DNA of 64,000 bases from Candidatus Tepidiaquacellales bacterium OLB4/UTCHB1 (GTDB taxonomy: Bacteria > Bacteroidota > Ignavibacteria > Tepidaquicellales > Tepidaquicellaceae), in NCBI GenBank assembly GCA_002050165.1, contig MWSW01000012.1:310001-374000 (forward strand), in the 5' to 3' direction. Position numbers and translations under genes: made by a program. This document shows positions 46,411 through 54,521 of the stretch, in pieces (the stretch's first letter is position 1; every line of letters starts with the position of its first letter). The notes under the pieces were generated by a model that saw only the letters and a program-made list of their open reading frames with translations, did not search any database and had not been told where the DNA came from.

Positions 46411-47649
46411 TTATAAATTAACATTCATTATAGAATAGAAGTACGATGCGCCGGTAATTACCTGTAACAGCAGCCAAATCCGCAGGACTGATGGTTTCAG
46501 TTCACCGCTGAATACGAGAAGGTAAGCGCAGACAATTAACGGTAAAAGGTGTCTTTCAGAAGGAAGTTGGTTTAAAGTAAATCCGAAAGCTAAAATGATG
46601 AAGATAATATATAACAGCCGGCTTTTATCTTCACTAATCATCTTATAAAATATATAAAAGGAGCTAATTCCAAGGAATACTAAAAAAGCTTTCGCAATAA
46701 ATCCAACTAAACTGCTATAGCTGTTAATTATAGAAAGAACGTGAAATGTATAGCCCGAAATTCCTCCGGGTGTGGGTGCGCTAACCCACAAAGGGAAGTA
46801 AAAGAAAACCAGAAGAAAACTTAATACAAAAAATAAGGTTAATATCTTCAAGTTAGTGTCTCTGATTTTATAAATAAGAAAGGGGAATAAGCAGCTTCCC
46901 AAGACTGCTAAAACACCGGTAAGGTTTTTCAGACTGAATGCAGCGCCCCATGCAGCGTACGAAGGATGCGTAAGTCCACCCCAAATCAAAAAAAGTATCC
47001 CCGGGAGTACAAACGGGAGAATAAAAAGGAGAAGTTCCTGCCATATAAATCTTAGCTCCGACTGCTTATATCTTCGATAAAAAAGAATAGGAAAATAAAA
47101 AACGAGTACAATCAAATAAAACTGTTGGCATAATACAGCAAGAGATAGGGACAATCCACTTATAAAGAATCCGGTTTTATCTTTTCTAAAGGAAAAGTAA
47201 ATAAATATTAAAAAAAAGAATAATCCGTAGATCGACATGAAGTAAGCAAATGATGGTTTTAGGAAATAGGGATAAAAGAAAAATACAGGAATAAAAAAAT
47301 TAATTAATGCTTTGCTTTCCAATAGAAGTGTCAATATTAATACGGTAAGAAACGAAACGGCCATATTCAGTAATCTGGCGGAATAGAGAGAGGGCTTAAT
47401 GCTAAATATTTTCAAAATTATGGTGTCTATGATATATGGTAAGGGGGTGTTGGCAACTTTATAATTCGGGGTGCTGACAGTAGTTAAAATACCGTCATGA
47501 AAAAATGAGTTTAATGTGGGCAAGTGTGATTCTTTCTCATCTAAATGTATGTTGGCGGTTTGTAAGGAGATAAACCCAAATAGAAAGTAAATTAGTATTA
47601 CTGCAATTATTGTGTAGCGTTTAGTTGCGTTAGTAAATGGGTAACTCAT
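46411..47649 (-). CDS. polytopic membrane protein, possible GT-C glycosyltransferase
   Basis: 412 aa, about eleven hydrophobic helices. The first external loop HLDEKESHLPTLNSFFHDG carries acidic residues as in GT-C enzymes, and NTPLPYIIDTIILKI follows. This arrangement recalls ALG10-like and mannosyltransferase-type proteins, but no family can be named with confidence. The low-GC, Ile/Phe-rich composition is unlike its neighbour at 43299. It converges with the plus-strand O-antigen gene. Confidence 0.6.
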   Translation of the reverse strand: MSYPFTNATKRYTIIAVILIYFLFGFISLQTANIHLDEKESHLPTLNSFFHDGILTTVSTPNYKVANTPLPYIIDTIILKIFSIKPSLYSARLLNMAVSFLTVLILTLLLESKALINFFIPVFFFYPYFLKPSFAYFMSIYGLFFFLIFIYFSFRKDKTGFFISGLSLSLAVLCQQFYLIVLVFYFPILFYRRYKQSELRFIWQELLLFILPFVLPGILFLIWGGLTHPSYAAWGAAFSLKNLTGVLAVLGSCLFPFLIYKIRDTNLKILTLFFVLSFLLVFFYFPLWVSAPTPGGISGYTFHVLSIINSYSSLVGFIAKAFLVFLGISSFYIFYKMISEDKSRLLYIIFIILAFGFTLNQLPSERHLLPLIVCAYLLVFSGELKPSVLRIWLLLQVITGASYFYSIMNVNL

Positions 47650-47967
47650 CGTTCAATTGTCATTCGACAATGTAATTGTCAATTGTTATTTTTAGGATTC
47701 TATATACTTGATGCCCGCCTTCGCTTCAGCTTCGACGGATAAATCGGTAGGCAAGTGAGTAAATGGGTTAATTAATAATGATTCTCTTTATGATGTTTTT
47801 TAGGTTTTGGAGTATTAGTTCTTGCGTCCAGGGAATTAGTTTGTCGTTCCATCTTTGAGGGTGGATGGTGAATTGTTGGCAGTAGCTTTTTTTCCCGTGC
47901 TTTGCAAGAGGTGGGTTGTGAATGGACGTGGTGTATAACCGGAAGATAACTTGCCTGCACGGCTAAG
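47650..47967. other. intergenic region with imperfect palindromes
   Basis: 318 bases with no credible gene (a 62-codon minus-strand frame at 47772-47960 has no plausible protein character). A small hairpin (ATTGTC-ATTC-GACAAT, 47656-47671) lies within a CAATTG-flanked segment at 47654-47685, and a GC-rich imperfect hairpin (CCGCCTTCGC...GCTTCGACGG) lies near 47715-47740. Neither has a T tract. They look like scraps of dispersed intergenic repeats. Confidence 0.5.
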
Positions 47968-48540
47968 TTAAAACTGATAGATTAGCCCGAGAGACATGCC
48001 GGGTAAAATATCCGTATTCCCCTGATAGATATCCCACCCGATAATAGCAGCTATATCAAATGATGCCTTAAACTTATCCGCTACTTTGTAATTGTTCTGC
48101 ATTCCAAGATTCGCGCAAAAGTTCGGTTTGTCGTAGAAATGATTGTAGAAGAACCCCGGTCCGGCGTGTATGTTTAAATCCCAATCCCTGTTTTTTCTTT
48201 CCGGGTTTAATGTATTATTTACATTTAAGATTGCCTCGCCGTAAACATAGTTGTAGTGATGTTTCTCATCGTCTGCTATCGTGTAAAAATAAAATCCCTT
48301 TAACCCAACCTGAAAACCAAGATTGTCAAAATACCACTTCCCTGCTGTAACATTAACTAATGGCGAATAATTGGAGCTGACAAAATCCTCATCCTTAATG
48401 CCGGACATTTGGGTACCGAAGCTAAGTGAAATGAAGTACGTTGGTTTGAGCCGGTCAGATGATGTTAGCAATTGAGCAAAGGTCTTGCTTATTGATAAAA
48501 AAAATAGCAGTAAACCTATTATGAGGTATTTCGATTTCAA
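47968..48540 (-). CDS. predicted small outer-membrane barrel
   Basis: 190 aa with a signal peptide (LIIGLLLFFLSISKTFAQ, cleavage near res 22). The mature protein alternates strands with aromatic ends (YFISLSFGTQMSG, YNYVYGEAILNVN, DLNIHAGPGFFYNHFYD) and ends SLGLIYQF with a terminal Phe, as expected for an eight-stranded barrel. Family not recognised. It is upstream of the GT-C-like gene on the same strand but 318 bases away. Confidence 0.7.
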   Translation of the reverse strand: MKSKYLIIGLLLFFLSISKTFAQLLTSSDRLKPTYFISLSFGTQMSGIKDEDFVSSNYSPLVNVTAGKWYFDNLGFQVGLKGFYFYTIADDEKHHYNYVYGEAILNVNNTLNPERKNRDWDLNIHAGPGFFYNHFYDKPNFCANLGMQNNYKVADKFKASFDIAAIIGWDIYQGNTDILPGMSLGLIYQF

Positions 48541-48573
48541 GATTCTTTAGTTATTAAAGTACGAAGAATTGCG

Positions 48574-48601
48574 AAGTAATTAGTAGAAAGTAAGGAGTAA
48601 G
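48574..48601. repeat. AGTAA-type inverted repeat, left arm
   Basis: The segment (AAGTAATTAGTAGAAAG, continuing to 48601) matches the reverse complement of 49000-49027 in the pattern AGTAATTAGTA-N3-4-AGTAA-N2-AGTAA. The pair encloses the four-helix-bundle pseudogene. Confidence 0.75.
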
Positions 48602-48609
48602 TAGGAAGC

Positions 48610-48993
48610 TTAGCTACTGCAAAACTTTTCAGGTTGATTTATCATTGAGTTAAGCATTTTAGCCACTTCATCGTACTTGGTTATGAAATATTCATGCTTT
48701 TCTTCAGAAATGTATTTGTGATCTTTAGAAAAATCCAACCAAACTGTTGTTTCAGAAGTCTCACCATCAGATTCAATCAACTTATTAACGAACGATTTCG
48801 GGTATCGTCTTCTACTCTAAGCTTCAGAAATATTAGTTGGCACGGATCGCGAGGATCGTCTAATTTGGTCAACTAGTGAATATTTTTCTTCTTTTGGAAA
48901 AGTTTTAGTTATTTCGAAGATCTCAACAGCTAGTTTGTACGACAATCGGTAAACAATTAAATCTCTAAATCCTCTATAATTTTTATTCACCAT
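48610..48993 (-). pseudogene. four-helix-bundle protein (S23/IVP family), nonsense mutation
   Basis: Frame from ATG 48993 to TAA at 48610 encodes 127 codons interrupted by one TAG at codon 59 (48817-48819). Around it: YRGFRDLIVYRLSYKLAVEI, KTFPKEEKYSL, QIRRSSRSVPTNISEA then TAG then SRRRYPKSFVNKLIESDGE, ending KYDEVAKMLNSMI. This is the 23S-intervening-sequence/four-helix-bundle family, where Trp is common at the place of the TAG (EAW), so TGG to TAG is the simplest cause. The rest of the frame is intact, so the change is recent or a sequencing error. Family proteins are pentameric helix bundles of uncertain role. Confidence 0.85.
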
Positions 48994-48999
48994 TCTTTT

Positions 49000-49027
49000 T
49001 TTACTTTTTACTGATTACTAATTACTG
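49000..49027. repeat. AGTAA-type inverted repeat, right arm
   Basis: Counterpart of 48574-48601; its reverse complement reads CAGTAATTAGTAATCAG and continues AGTAA-type. It directly abuts the first 18 bases of a truncated GxxExxY copy. Confidence 0.75.
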
Positions 49028-49044
49028 TTTTCTGTTTTTTCCAT
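49028..49044 (-). pseudogene. remnant of a third GxxExxY gene (first six codons)
   Basis: Read on the minus strand: ATGGAAAAAACAGAAAA, i.e. MEKTEN as in the two full copies, then the AGTAA repeat arm replaces the rest. It sits 454 bases from the start of the next full copy, exactly the array period. Confidence 0.7.
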
Positions 49045-49114
49045 GTATTTCTGCGCTCCTCTGCGAGATCTGCGTGATAAAATTTCTCGCTGAGCTTCGC
49101 AGAATTTCGCAGAT

Positions 49115-49498
49115 TTATAAATTGTTTACGATTCTTATAATTTCTTTATTAATGTCATCTGTGTTGAAGTTGACTAATAGTCCTAACTTTAAGTCGGTGA
49201 GCTTGAGATATGTAAGTAGTTGTTTGTGATGAACCGGTGCAAGTGCTTCTACAGATTTTATTTCTACAATAACTAAATCATCAACCAGTAAATCTAATCT
49301 AAAGCCTAATTCCATTATTTGGTCTTCGTATTTTACAGGTAAACCTACTTGGGTTTTTACTTTTCTGCCAAGTTTTATGAGTTCATAAGCGAGTGCTTTT
49401 TCATAAACTGATTCGAGTAAACCGGGACCGAGATTTTTGTAAACTTTAAAGATCGCACCACGAATATCATAGGATATTTTATTTTCTGTTTTCTCCAT
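49115..49498 (-). CDS. GxxExxY protein, copy 1
   Basis: 127 aa. GPGLLESVYEKALAYEL is the family's name motif (GLLESVY), followed by GFRLDLLVDDLVIVEIKSVEAL, a beta-strand core with D, E and K resembling the PDDEXK nuclease fold. The protein is identical to copy 2. Members are frequent in Bacteroidota and in other genomes with many short repeats; their job is not known, and nuclease activity is only suggested. Leader repeats lie on both sides. Confidence 0.88.
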   Translation of the reverse strand: MEKTENKISYDIRGAIFKVYKNLGPGLLESVYEKALAYELIKLGRKVKTQVGLPVKYEDQIMELGFRLDLLVDDLVIVEIKSVEALAPVHHKQLLTYLKLTDLKLGLLVNFNTDDINKEIIRIVNNL

Positions 49499-49568
49499 GT
49501 ATTTCTGCGCTCCTCTGCGAGATCTGCGTGATAAAATTTCTCGCTGAGCTTCGCAGAATTTCGCAGAT

Positions 49569-49952
49569 TTATAAATTGTTCACGATTCTTATAATTTCTT
49601 TATTAATGTCATCTGTGTTGAAGTTGACTAATAGTCCTAACTTTAAGTCGGTGAGCTTGAGATATGTAAGTAGTTGTTTGTGATGAACCGGTGCAAGTGC
49701 TTCTACAGATTTTATTTCTACAATAACTAAATCATCAACCAGTAAATCTAATCTAAAGCCTAGTTCCATTATTTGGTCTTCGTATTTTACAGGTAAACCT
49801 ACTTGGGTTTTAACTTTTCTGCCAAGTTTTATGAGTTCATAAGCGAGTGCTTTTTCATAAACTGATTCGAGTAAACCGGGACCGAGATTTTTGTAAACTT
49901 TAAAGATCGCACCACGAATATCATAGGATATTTTATTTTCTGTTTTCTCCAT
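49569..49952 (-). CDS. GxxExxY protein, copy 2
   Basis: 127 aa, the same protein as copy 1. The three base differences (near 49587, 49765 and 49810) are silent in Val, Leu and Val codons. It is the first unit of the array in transcription order and begins 66 bases after the stop of the amidotransferase gene upstream. Confidence 0.88.
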   Translation of the reverse strand: MEKTENKISYDIRGAIFKVYKNLGPGLLESVYEKALAYELIKLGRKVKTQVGLPVKYEDQIMELGFRLDLLVDDLVIVEIKSVEALAPVHHKQLLTYLKLTDLKLGLLVNFNTDDINKEIIRIVNNL

Positions 49953-50018
49953 GTATTTCTGCGCTCCTCTGCGAGATCTGCGTGATAAAATTTCTCGCTG
50001 AGCTTCGCGGAATATAGA

Positions 50019-52058
50019 TTAATACAGTTTTGGGATTTGATTTATCCTTTTTATCACTGTCTCAAAATCTAATCCGACAATCTCCAGATACCAGCGCAAT
50101 GATTCATAACGCGGATGATTTTCCTCGATAACTAATCGCAAAGCTTCATCCCGATTAAACATCCCTTCCCTTATTTGATTGCTCCGGAATGTATCATACT
50201 CGCTAAACCCTGCGACTGTACAATAAACATAATTGTAAAATCCTGCCGTCCCGTCTCCAATTCTCCACGTGGCATTTGTATCAATAGCTGTTTCCCATTT
50301 GTATTCATCAATAATAAGATTTTCAATTTCCCGTTCATCCCACTGATAGTAATCAAACATGTGGTAATAATCGCGCTTCTTTGCTAAGTAACGCGAAGCA
50401 AAAGAACCCAGCGTATCAAATATTGACTGGTTAAGATACGACGGACTCTTTAAAATATTTTTTCCGACATACCCGAAGAGCCTCATCTGATCGAAAACCG
50501 AAATCGAATAAATTCTCTTTTTATTAAACCTCAGTGGCAACCCGCAAAATCCAACTTTGAAATCAGTATTCTCCAACGGATTAATTCCCCAAATGTTAAG
50601 CTTAATGTCATTTTGCTTTTTGACCTTTTCTGTGTAATAAAAGAAAAACTTATCGCCCGCCATAAACAATGGAATCATTCCAAGCTCGGGGTTCTTCAGC
50701 CATGCAGAAATATTCTTCCTGATGTTCTCGCGTTTCCAGTGAATGTCAGCTGAGATGATAATATTTTCAACGCCCATTTTTCCTGTAACCCGCGCGATAT
50801 TCCGGCGCCCAAGGTCATTTACCATCCCCCAATCATAAGTAAAAGCAATCGGATTAAGTTTCAAAATATTTTTAGCAATATGTAAAACATAAGTGCTGTC
50901 GCGTCCACCGCTGTATGGAATGAGGCAATCCGGCTGACCGTCTTTTCGGCGGTATGGATTGACCAATTCCTGCAATTCTTCAATTGGTTTCGGCTGATTC
51001 TTTTTAACGTAGTTATTACATATATTACACACACCCTTTTCATCAAATTCAATAAATGGAAATGTTTCGGGTAAAACGCACTTTGTGCATCGCTTCAGTT
51101 TTGAAATTTTCTCTATATTGTATTCGAGCAGTTTCCTATCCGAATCCGCAGAAACAGCCGTTGTGAACTTACCGGGATCAACAACTGCATGCAACTGCTT
51201 GCCCGGAGGCACATAATTTGTTACCTGAATTTCATACTCTCCGCTCCGGTTATCTGCAAATGAAATATTTTTTTCATCGGTCAGTCCAAACTCATTCACT
51301 TTGAAATCTGTATAGCTTATAAGAAAACCCCTGCCGGCTGGAACCTGCCTTAAACTAAAATCCGTTGAAAAGAAATTCCGGTTTTTCTTAAGTAAATTAT
51401 TTAAGATGTTTCTTTCGGAACCGAAAACAAACAAGTCGCGATGATTAGTCATCACGTAAAGGGAGCCGTTATTTGTGAATACAGCAAATTCGTCACGGTC
51501 ATTAAACATGAACCCCGTTGATACCGTCCCGAATACAAGTGAATTTGCTTTATTAAACGCTTGAACCACTGCTGAACCTTCGTTCAGAAATTTCCTTATT
51601 AGAGCAAACAGAACTTCGGTATCAATTTCATATTCCCGCGTCAGGTTAATGTCGTTCTCCCAAAGTTCGTCATCGTTAACAATAATCCCATTGTGTACAC
51701 CGACAATTCCGCTTTTGATTACTGGCTGATTGTTTACAGGTTCAAGTTGCGTTCCGTTTGTAACGAGCCTCGCGTGTCCGAGGGCTGAAAATACACCTTT
51801 GACCAGTTCATCTGCGGATTTTTCCTCATTTATAATTTTATCTTTCAGACGGGCGTAGTCCTCCGTGCCTAAAAGTTCATCAATTGAAACAGGTCCCTTT
51901 AGAACCTCAATTCTCGTTTCAGATTCGAACCTGTATGCAAGACCTGATGAGTCCTTTCCCCTTACCTGCGAGAACTTCGCAAGGTCCTCAAGGATTTTTA
52001 CAAGGTTGCGTTTATTATACTTACCCTCTTTCGCTATTATGCCGAATATGCCGCACAC
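50019..52058 (-). CDS. fused class-II glutaminase / WbpG-type sugar amidotransferase
   Basis: 679 aa. Domain 1 (res 1-~260): Ntn glutaminase with nucleophile Cys2 (MCGIFGII), GHARLVTNG (94-102), HNGIIVN (122-128) and DTEVLF (146-151), the set found in GFAT and asparagine synthetase. Domain 2 (from ~320): four-Cys knuckle Cys324/327/344/347 (RCTKC and VCNIC), then the PP-loop ATPase motif SGGRDST (383-389) and a WbpG-like body. It likely uses glutamine ammonia to amidate an ATP-activated sugar carboxyl or amide. From memory, WbpS-type proteins making uronamides in O-antigen clusters have this build. No membrane segments. Paralogue at 57068. Confidence 0.82.
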   Translation of the reverse strand: MCGIFGIIAKEGKYNKRNLVKILEDLAKFSQVRGKDSSGLAYRFESETRIEVLKGPVSIDELLGTEDYARLKDKIINEEKSADELVKGVFSALGHARLVTNGTQLEPVNNQPVIKSGIVGVHNGIIVNDDELWENDINLTREYEIDTEVLFALIRKFLNEGSAVVQAFNKANSLVFGTVSTGFMFNDRDEFAVFTNNGSLYVMTNHRDLFVFGSERNILNNLLKKNRNFFSTDFSLRQVPAGRGFLISYTDFKVNEFGLTDEKNISFADNRSGEYEIQVTNYVPPGKQLHAVVDPGKFTTAVSADSDRKLLEYNIEKISKLKRCTKCVLPETFPFIEFDEKGVCNICNNYVKKNQPKPIEELQELVNPYRRKDGQPDCLIPYSGGRDSTYVLHIAKNILKLNPIAFTYDWGMVNDLGRRNIARVTGKMGVENIIISADIHWKRENIRKNISAWLKNPELGMIPLFMAGDKFFFYYTEKVKKQNDIKLNIWGINPLENTDFKVGFCGLPLRFNKKRIYSISVFDQMRLFGYVGKNILKSPSYLNQSIFDTLGSFASRYLAKKRDYYHMFDYYQWDEREIENLIIDEYKWETAIDTNATWRIGDGTAGFYNYVYCTVAGFSEYDTFRSNQIREGMFNRDEALRLVIEENHPRYESLRWYLEIVGLDFETVIKRINQIPKLY

Positions 52059-52261
52059 TTAATTCTAATCTTTTGAATTTAATTGTATTATAGCTGTCTG
52101 AAAGCACAATTTAATTATCATTGTTGTTTATAACTTTACATTAACTATTAAATCAATGTTAGCAGTTTCAGCCAACATTCACTCTCAAATTAACTTTTAA
52201 ACGGCGCTAAAAGTTTTGAATTCTGAAACCGTTTGTGATTTTGAAATTCAACAATCTCGAA

Positions 52262-53365
52262 TCATTTAAAGTCTTCAAAACAATCTGGATTTTCCTTTAC
52301 CACTTTCACGCTATCCGGATAATTCTCAAAGAGCCAAATCATAAACTTCGAGAGGTCAATGTGGTCTTTCAGAAAATTTTCCCTCTTCATTTGAAATTCA
52401 CTATCGAGATTCTGATTGTTCAACAACTCGTTTAAATAACCAATAATTTCCCGATCATTGCCCGGAAAAAATCCTTTCAATAAACCGTACTTATCCGATA
52501 ATATTTTATATTGTTCGAAATCAGCGTACCAATCGTCAATTTCAACTGCCGGTGTTCCCAAAACTGCAGCTTCAGCGCACATTGTTGTACTGTCAGATAT
52601 AAACAACCTTGAATAGTATATATAATGAGACATATTCATCTTGTCAATCGGGTAAACATATTTTTGCAAAGCCTCCGGCAGATCGCGTTGAGAATTTATT
52701 ATAACTTTTCCGTGTTCGCTGAGCAGGTTTACAATAGAAACCAGCAAGTCATCAACAAGCCCCCTTTTACCCACATCGTGAGTTGACGTCGCGGAGACAC
52801 ACCGTATCAGGAAATATTTTTTTGCAAGCGATTGAAGTTCGGGGCTCAATTTTGCAACATCGGGAGTAAAACTGTTCGGATGCAAGTGTGCTAGAGATTT
52901 TAGTCCGGGATAACCAATTTTCTTGTATTTGAAAAATCCCATATACGAAACTGACGGGCACAATACATAATTTGCTGTTGCAATCAATACAACAGATTCG
53001 GGAACAGCTTTTAAATCATCATCTGTAAAGAAAATAACCGGTGTACGTTTCAACCTTGCCGTCAGAGTTACCAGATCATCGGTAATTATTAAATCGTATT
53101 TTTTACCGCGGGTATATTTGAGCAACCTGTAAAGTGTGCGAAAAGAATTCACCGCAGCATTCAGATAAGTATGGAGATTAGGAATCCTTCGACCCTCGGG
53201 AAATAAATTGTGATAATCCCAACCTTCAGATTTCACAAGGTCCTCGACAATATCCTTCGAAATGATTGCTACATCAACCCTATGCCCTCGATTAAGCAAC
53301 TCATTTATTGTAATTCTAAACGCGTGAAATTTCGCAGGGTGAATGAAATAAAATAAGAAGCGCAT
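52262..53365 (-). CDS. DUF354-like GT-B family protein
   Basis: 367 aa. The N-terminus FLFYFIHPAKFHAFRITINELLNRGHRVDVAIIS is that of DUF354 proteins, which have the GT-B fold of UDP-GlcNAc 2-epimerase and glycosyltransferases; SRLFISDSTTMCAEAAVLGTPAVEIDDW is the C-terminal ligand loop. Its stop-to-start contact with the epimerase gene (no gap) and the polysaccharide context suggest a sugar transferase or epimerase-like step. Substrate unknown. Confidence 0.75.
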   Translation of the reverse strand: MRFLFYFIHPAKFHAFRITINELLNRGHRVDVAIISKDIVEDLVKSEGWDYHNLFPEGRRIPNLHTYLNAAVNSFRTLYRLLKYTRGKKYDLIITDDLVTLTARLKRTPVIFFTDDDLKAVPESVVLIATANYVLCPSVSYMGFFKYKKIGYPGLKSLAHLHPNSFTPDVAKLSPELQSLAKKYFLIRCVSATSTHDVGKRGLVDDLLVSIVNLLSEHGKVIINSQRDLPEALQKYVYPIDKMNMSHYIYYSRLFISDSTTMCAEAAVLGTPAVEIDDWYADFEQYKILSDKYGLLKGFFPGNDREIIGYLNELLNNQNLDSEFQMKRENFLKDHIDLSKFMIWLFENYPDSVKVVKENPDCFEDFK

Positions 53366-54421
53366 TTAGGATTTGCCTTTTAAAAATTCCTCAACGAGAT
53401 TAAACATCTTTAATGCAACATCTTCGCCGAAAATTGGGGGATGGTGTTCTGGAATCTGAAAATTTCTAATTTCTTCAATTGAGCCTTCATTAAAATTATC
53501 AAGTAACAAATTCCAGCCTGCTTCAACCGTCTCAACCCATTCGGTTTCGCTTCTGATAGTGATACAAGGTTTCTTTAAAATATAAGATTCTTTTTGAATA
53601 CCACCTGAATCTGTTATTACTTTCAGTGCGTTTTTTTGAAGGGCAACAAAATCAAAATAACTTAACGGTTCAATAAAAATAATGTTCCTGAATTGTTCGG
53701 ATCTATCTAAACTTTTCATCGTCCTGGGATGAATAGGAAATATAATTTTTTCATTAAGAAGGTCAATATGTTTAAGTATATATACTAATTTTCCTTTGTC
53801 ATCAACATTGTAAGGCCGATGTAAAGTTAATAAATAATATTCGTCAGACTTAATATTGAATTTTGAAAGAATGTCAGTGTTGCAGTGCAATTCCGCAAAT
53901 TTTAATGAATCATTCATAATATCACCGGTATTGAATGCTTTCGCAAGTAAACCTTCATTGTTTAGATTTCGCATCGCATTTTCCGTTGGAGCGAAAAGAA
54001 AATCTGAAACGTGATCTGCAACAGTTCGATTTAATTCTTCAGGCATAGACTTGTTAAAACTCCTTAATCCAGCTTCAATGTGTATTAATGGTATATGGAG
54101 TTTTGAAGATACTAATGCACCGGCGAGAGTTGAATTTGTATCACCAAAAATAATAACGAGATCCGGAATGTCGTTTATAATAATTCGTTCCAGTTCAATC
54201 ATCATTCTGCCAGTTTGATTTCCATGGTTTCCGCTGTTGATATTCAGGTTATAGTCAGGAACAGGAATTTCTAAGTCAATAAAAAAAAACTCTGACATCT
54301 CTTTATCGAAATGCTGACCGGTATGAATAATTATTTCATCAAATGAGCCTCTTATAAGTTTTGAAAGCGGCGCAAGCTTAATAAATTGAGGTCTGGCTCC
54401 GACTATAGATACAATTTTCAC
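53366..54421 (-). CDS. UDP-GlcNAc 2-epimerase family (WecB/WbpI type)
   Basis: 351 aa, non-hydrolysing GT-B epimerase. IVGARPQFIKLAPLSKLI, HTGQHFDKEMS, GDTNSTLAGALVSSKLHIPLIHIEAGLRSFN and MPEELNRTVADHVSD are diagnostic, and ITDSGGIQKESYILKKPC is the UDP-binding end. Members act on UDP-GlcNAc (WecB) or UDP-2,3-diacetamido-glucuronic acid (WbpI); the amidotransferase context favours the second, but sequence alone does not decide. It follows the WbpG-like gene and abuts DUF354. Confidence 0.87.
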   Translation of the reverse strand: MKIVSIVGARPQFIKLAPLSKLIRGSFDEIIIHTGQHFDKEMSEFFFIDLEIPVPDYNLNINSGNHGNQTGRMMIELERIIINDIPDLVIIFGDTNSTLAGALVSSKLHIPLIHIEAGLRSFNKSMPEELNRTVADHVSDFLFAPTENAMRNLNNEGLLAKAFNTGDIMNDSLKFAELHCNTDILSKFNIKSDEYYLLTLHRPYNVDDKGKLVYILKHIDLLNEKIIFPIHPRTMKSLDRSEQFRNIIFIEPLSYFDFVALQKNALKVITDSGGIQKESYILKKPCITIRSETEWVETVEAGWNLLLDNFNEGSIEEIRNFQIPEHHPPIFGEDVALKMFNLVEEFLKGKS

Positions 54422-54521
54422 TGTGGATATTAAATATATTATATAAAATCAACTTTTAACTTATAGTTTTGAAAGCATCACTTTTTCACGATATTTTAAA
54501 CTTTGAAAATTAAAATGTACA

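Larger units (their letters stand above)
49027..50009. repeat. tandem array, 454-bp period
   Basis: Two full units (leader plus GxxExxY gene) and a third partial one. The ~70-base leader occurs three times (49045-49114, 49499-49568, 49953-50009) and contains CTGCG/CGCAG words on both strands (TTTCTGCGCTCCTCTGCG, GCGAGA ... TCTCGC), so it can form a hairpin. Units 1 and 2 differ at three bases within the gene by eye. Confidence 0.9.

Noticed and set aside
47772-47960. 62-codon minus-strand frame
   Set aside because: Composition without protein character and no ribosome site; lies in a region of repeat scraps.
49027-50009. CRISPR array
   Set aside because: The repeats are 454-bp gene-containing units, with no spacers of equal short length and no cas genes.
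48574-50009. Insertion sequence
   Set aside because: No transposase or integrase frame anywhere in the window; the inverted repeats enclose only the helix-bundle pseudogene.
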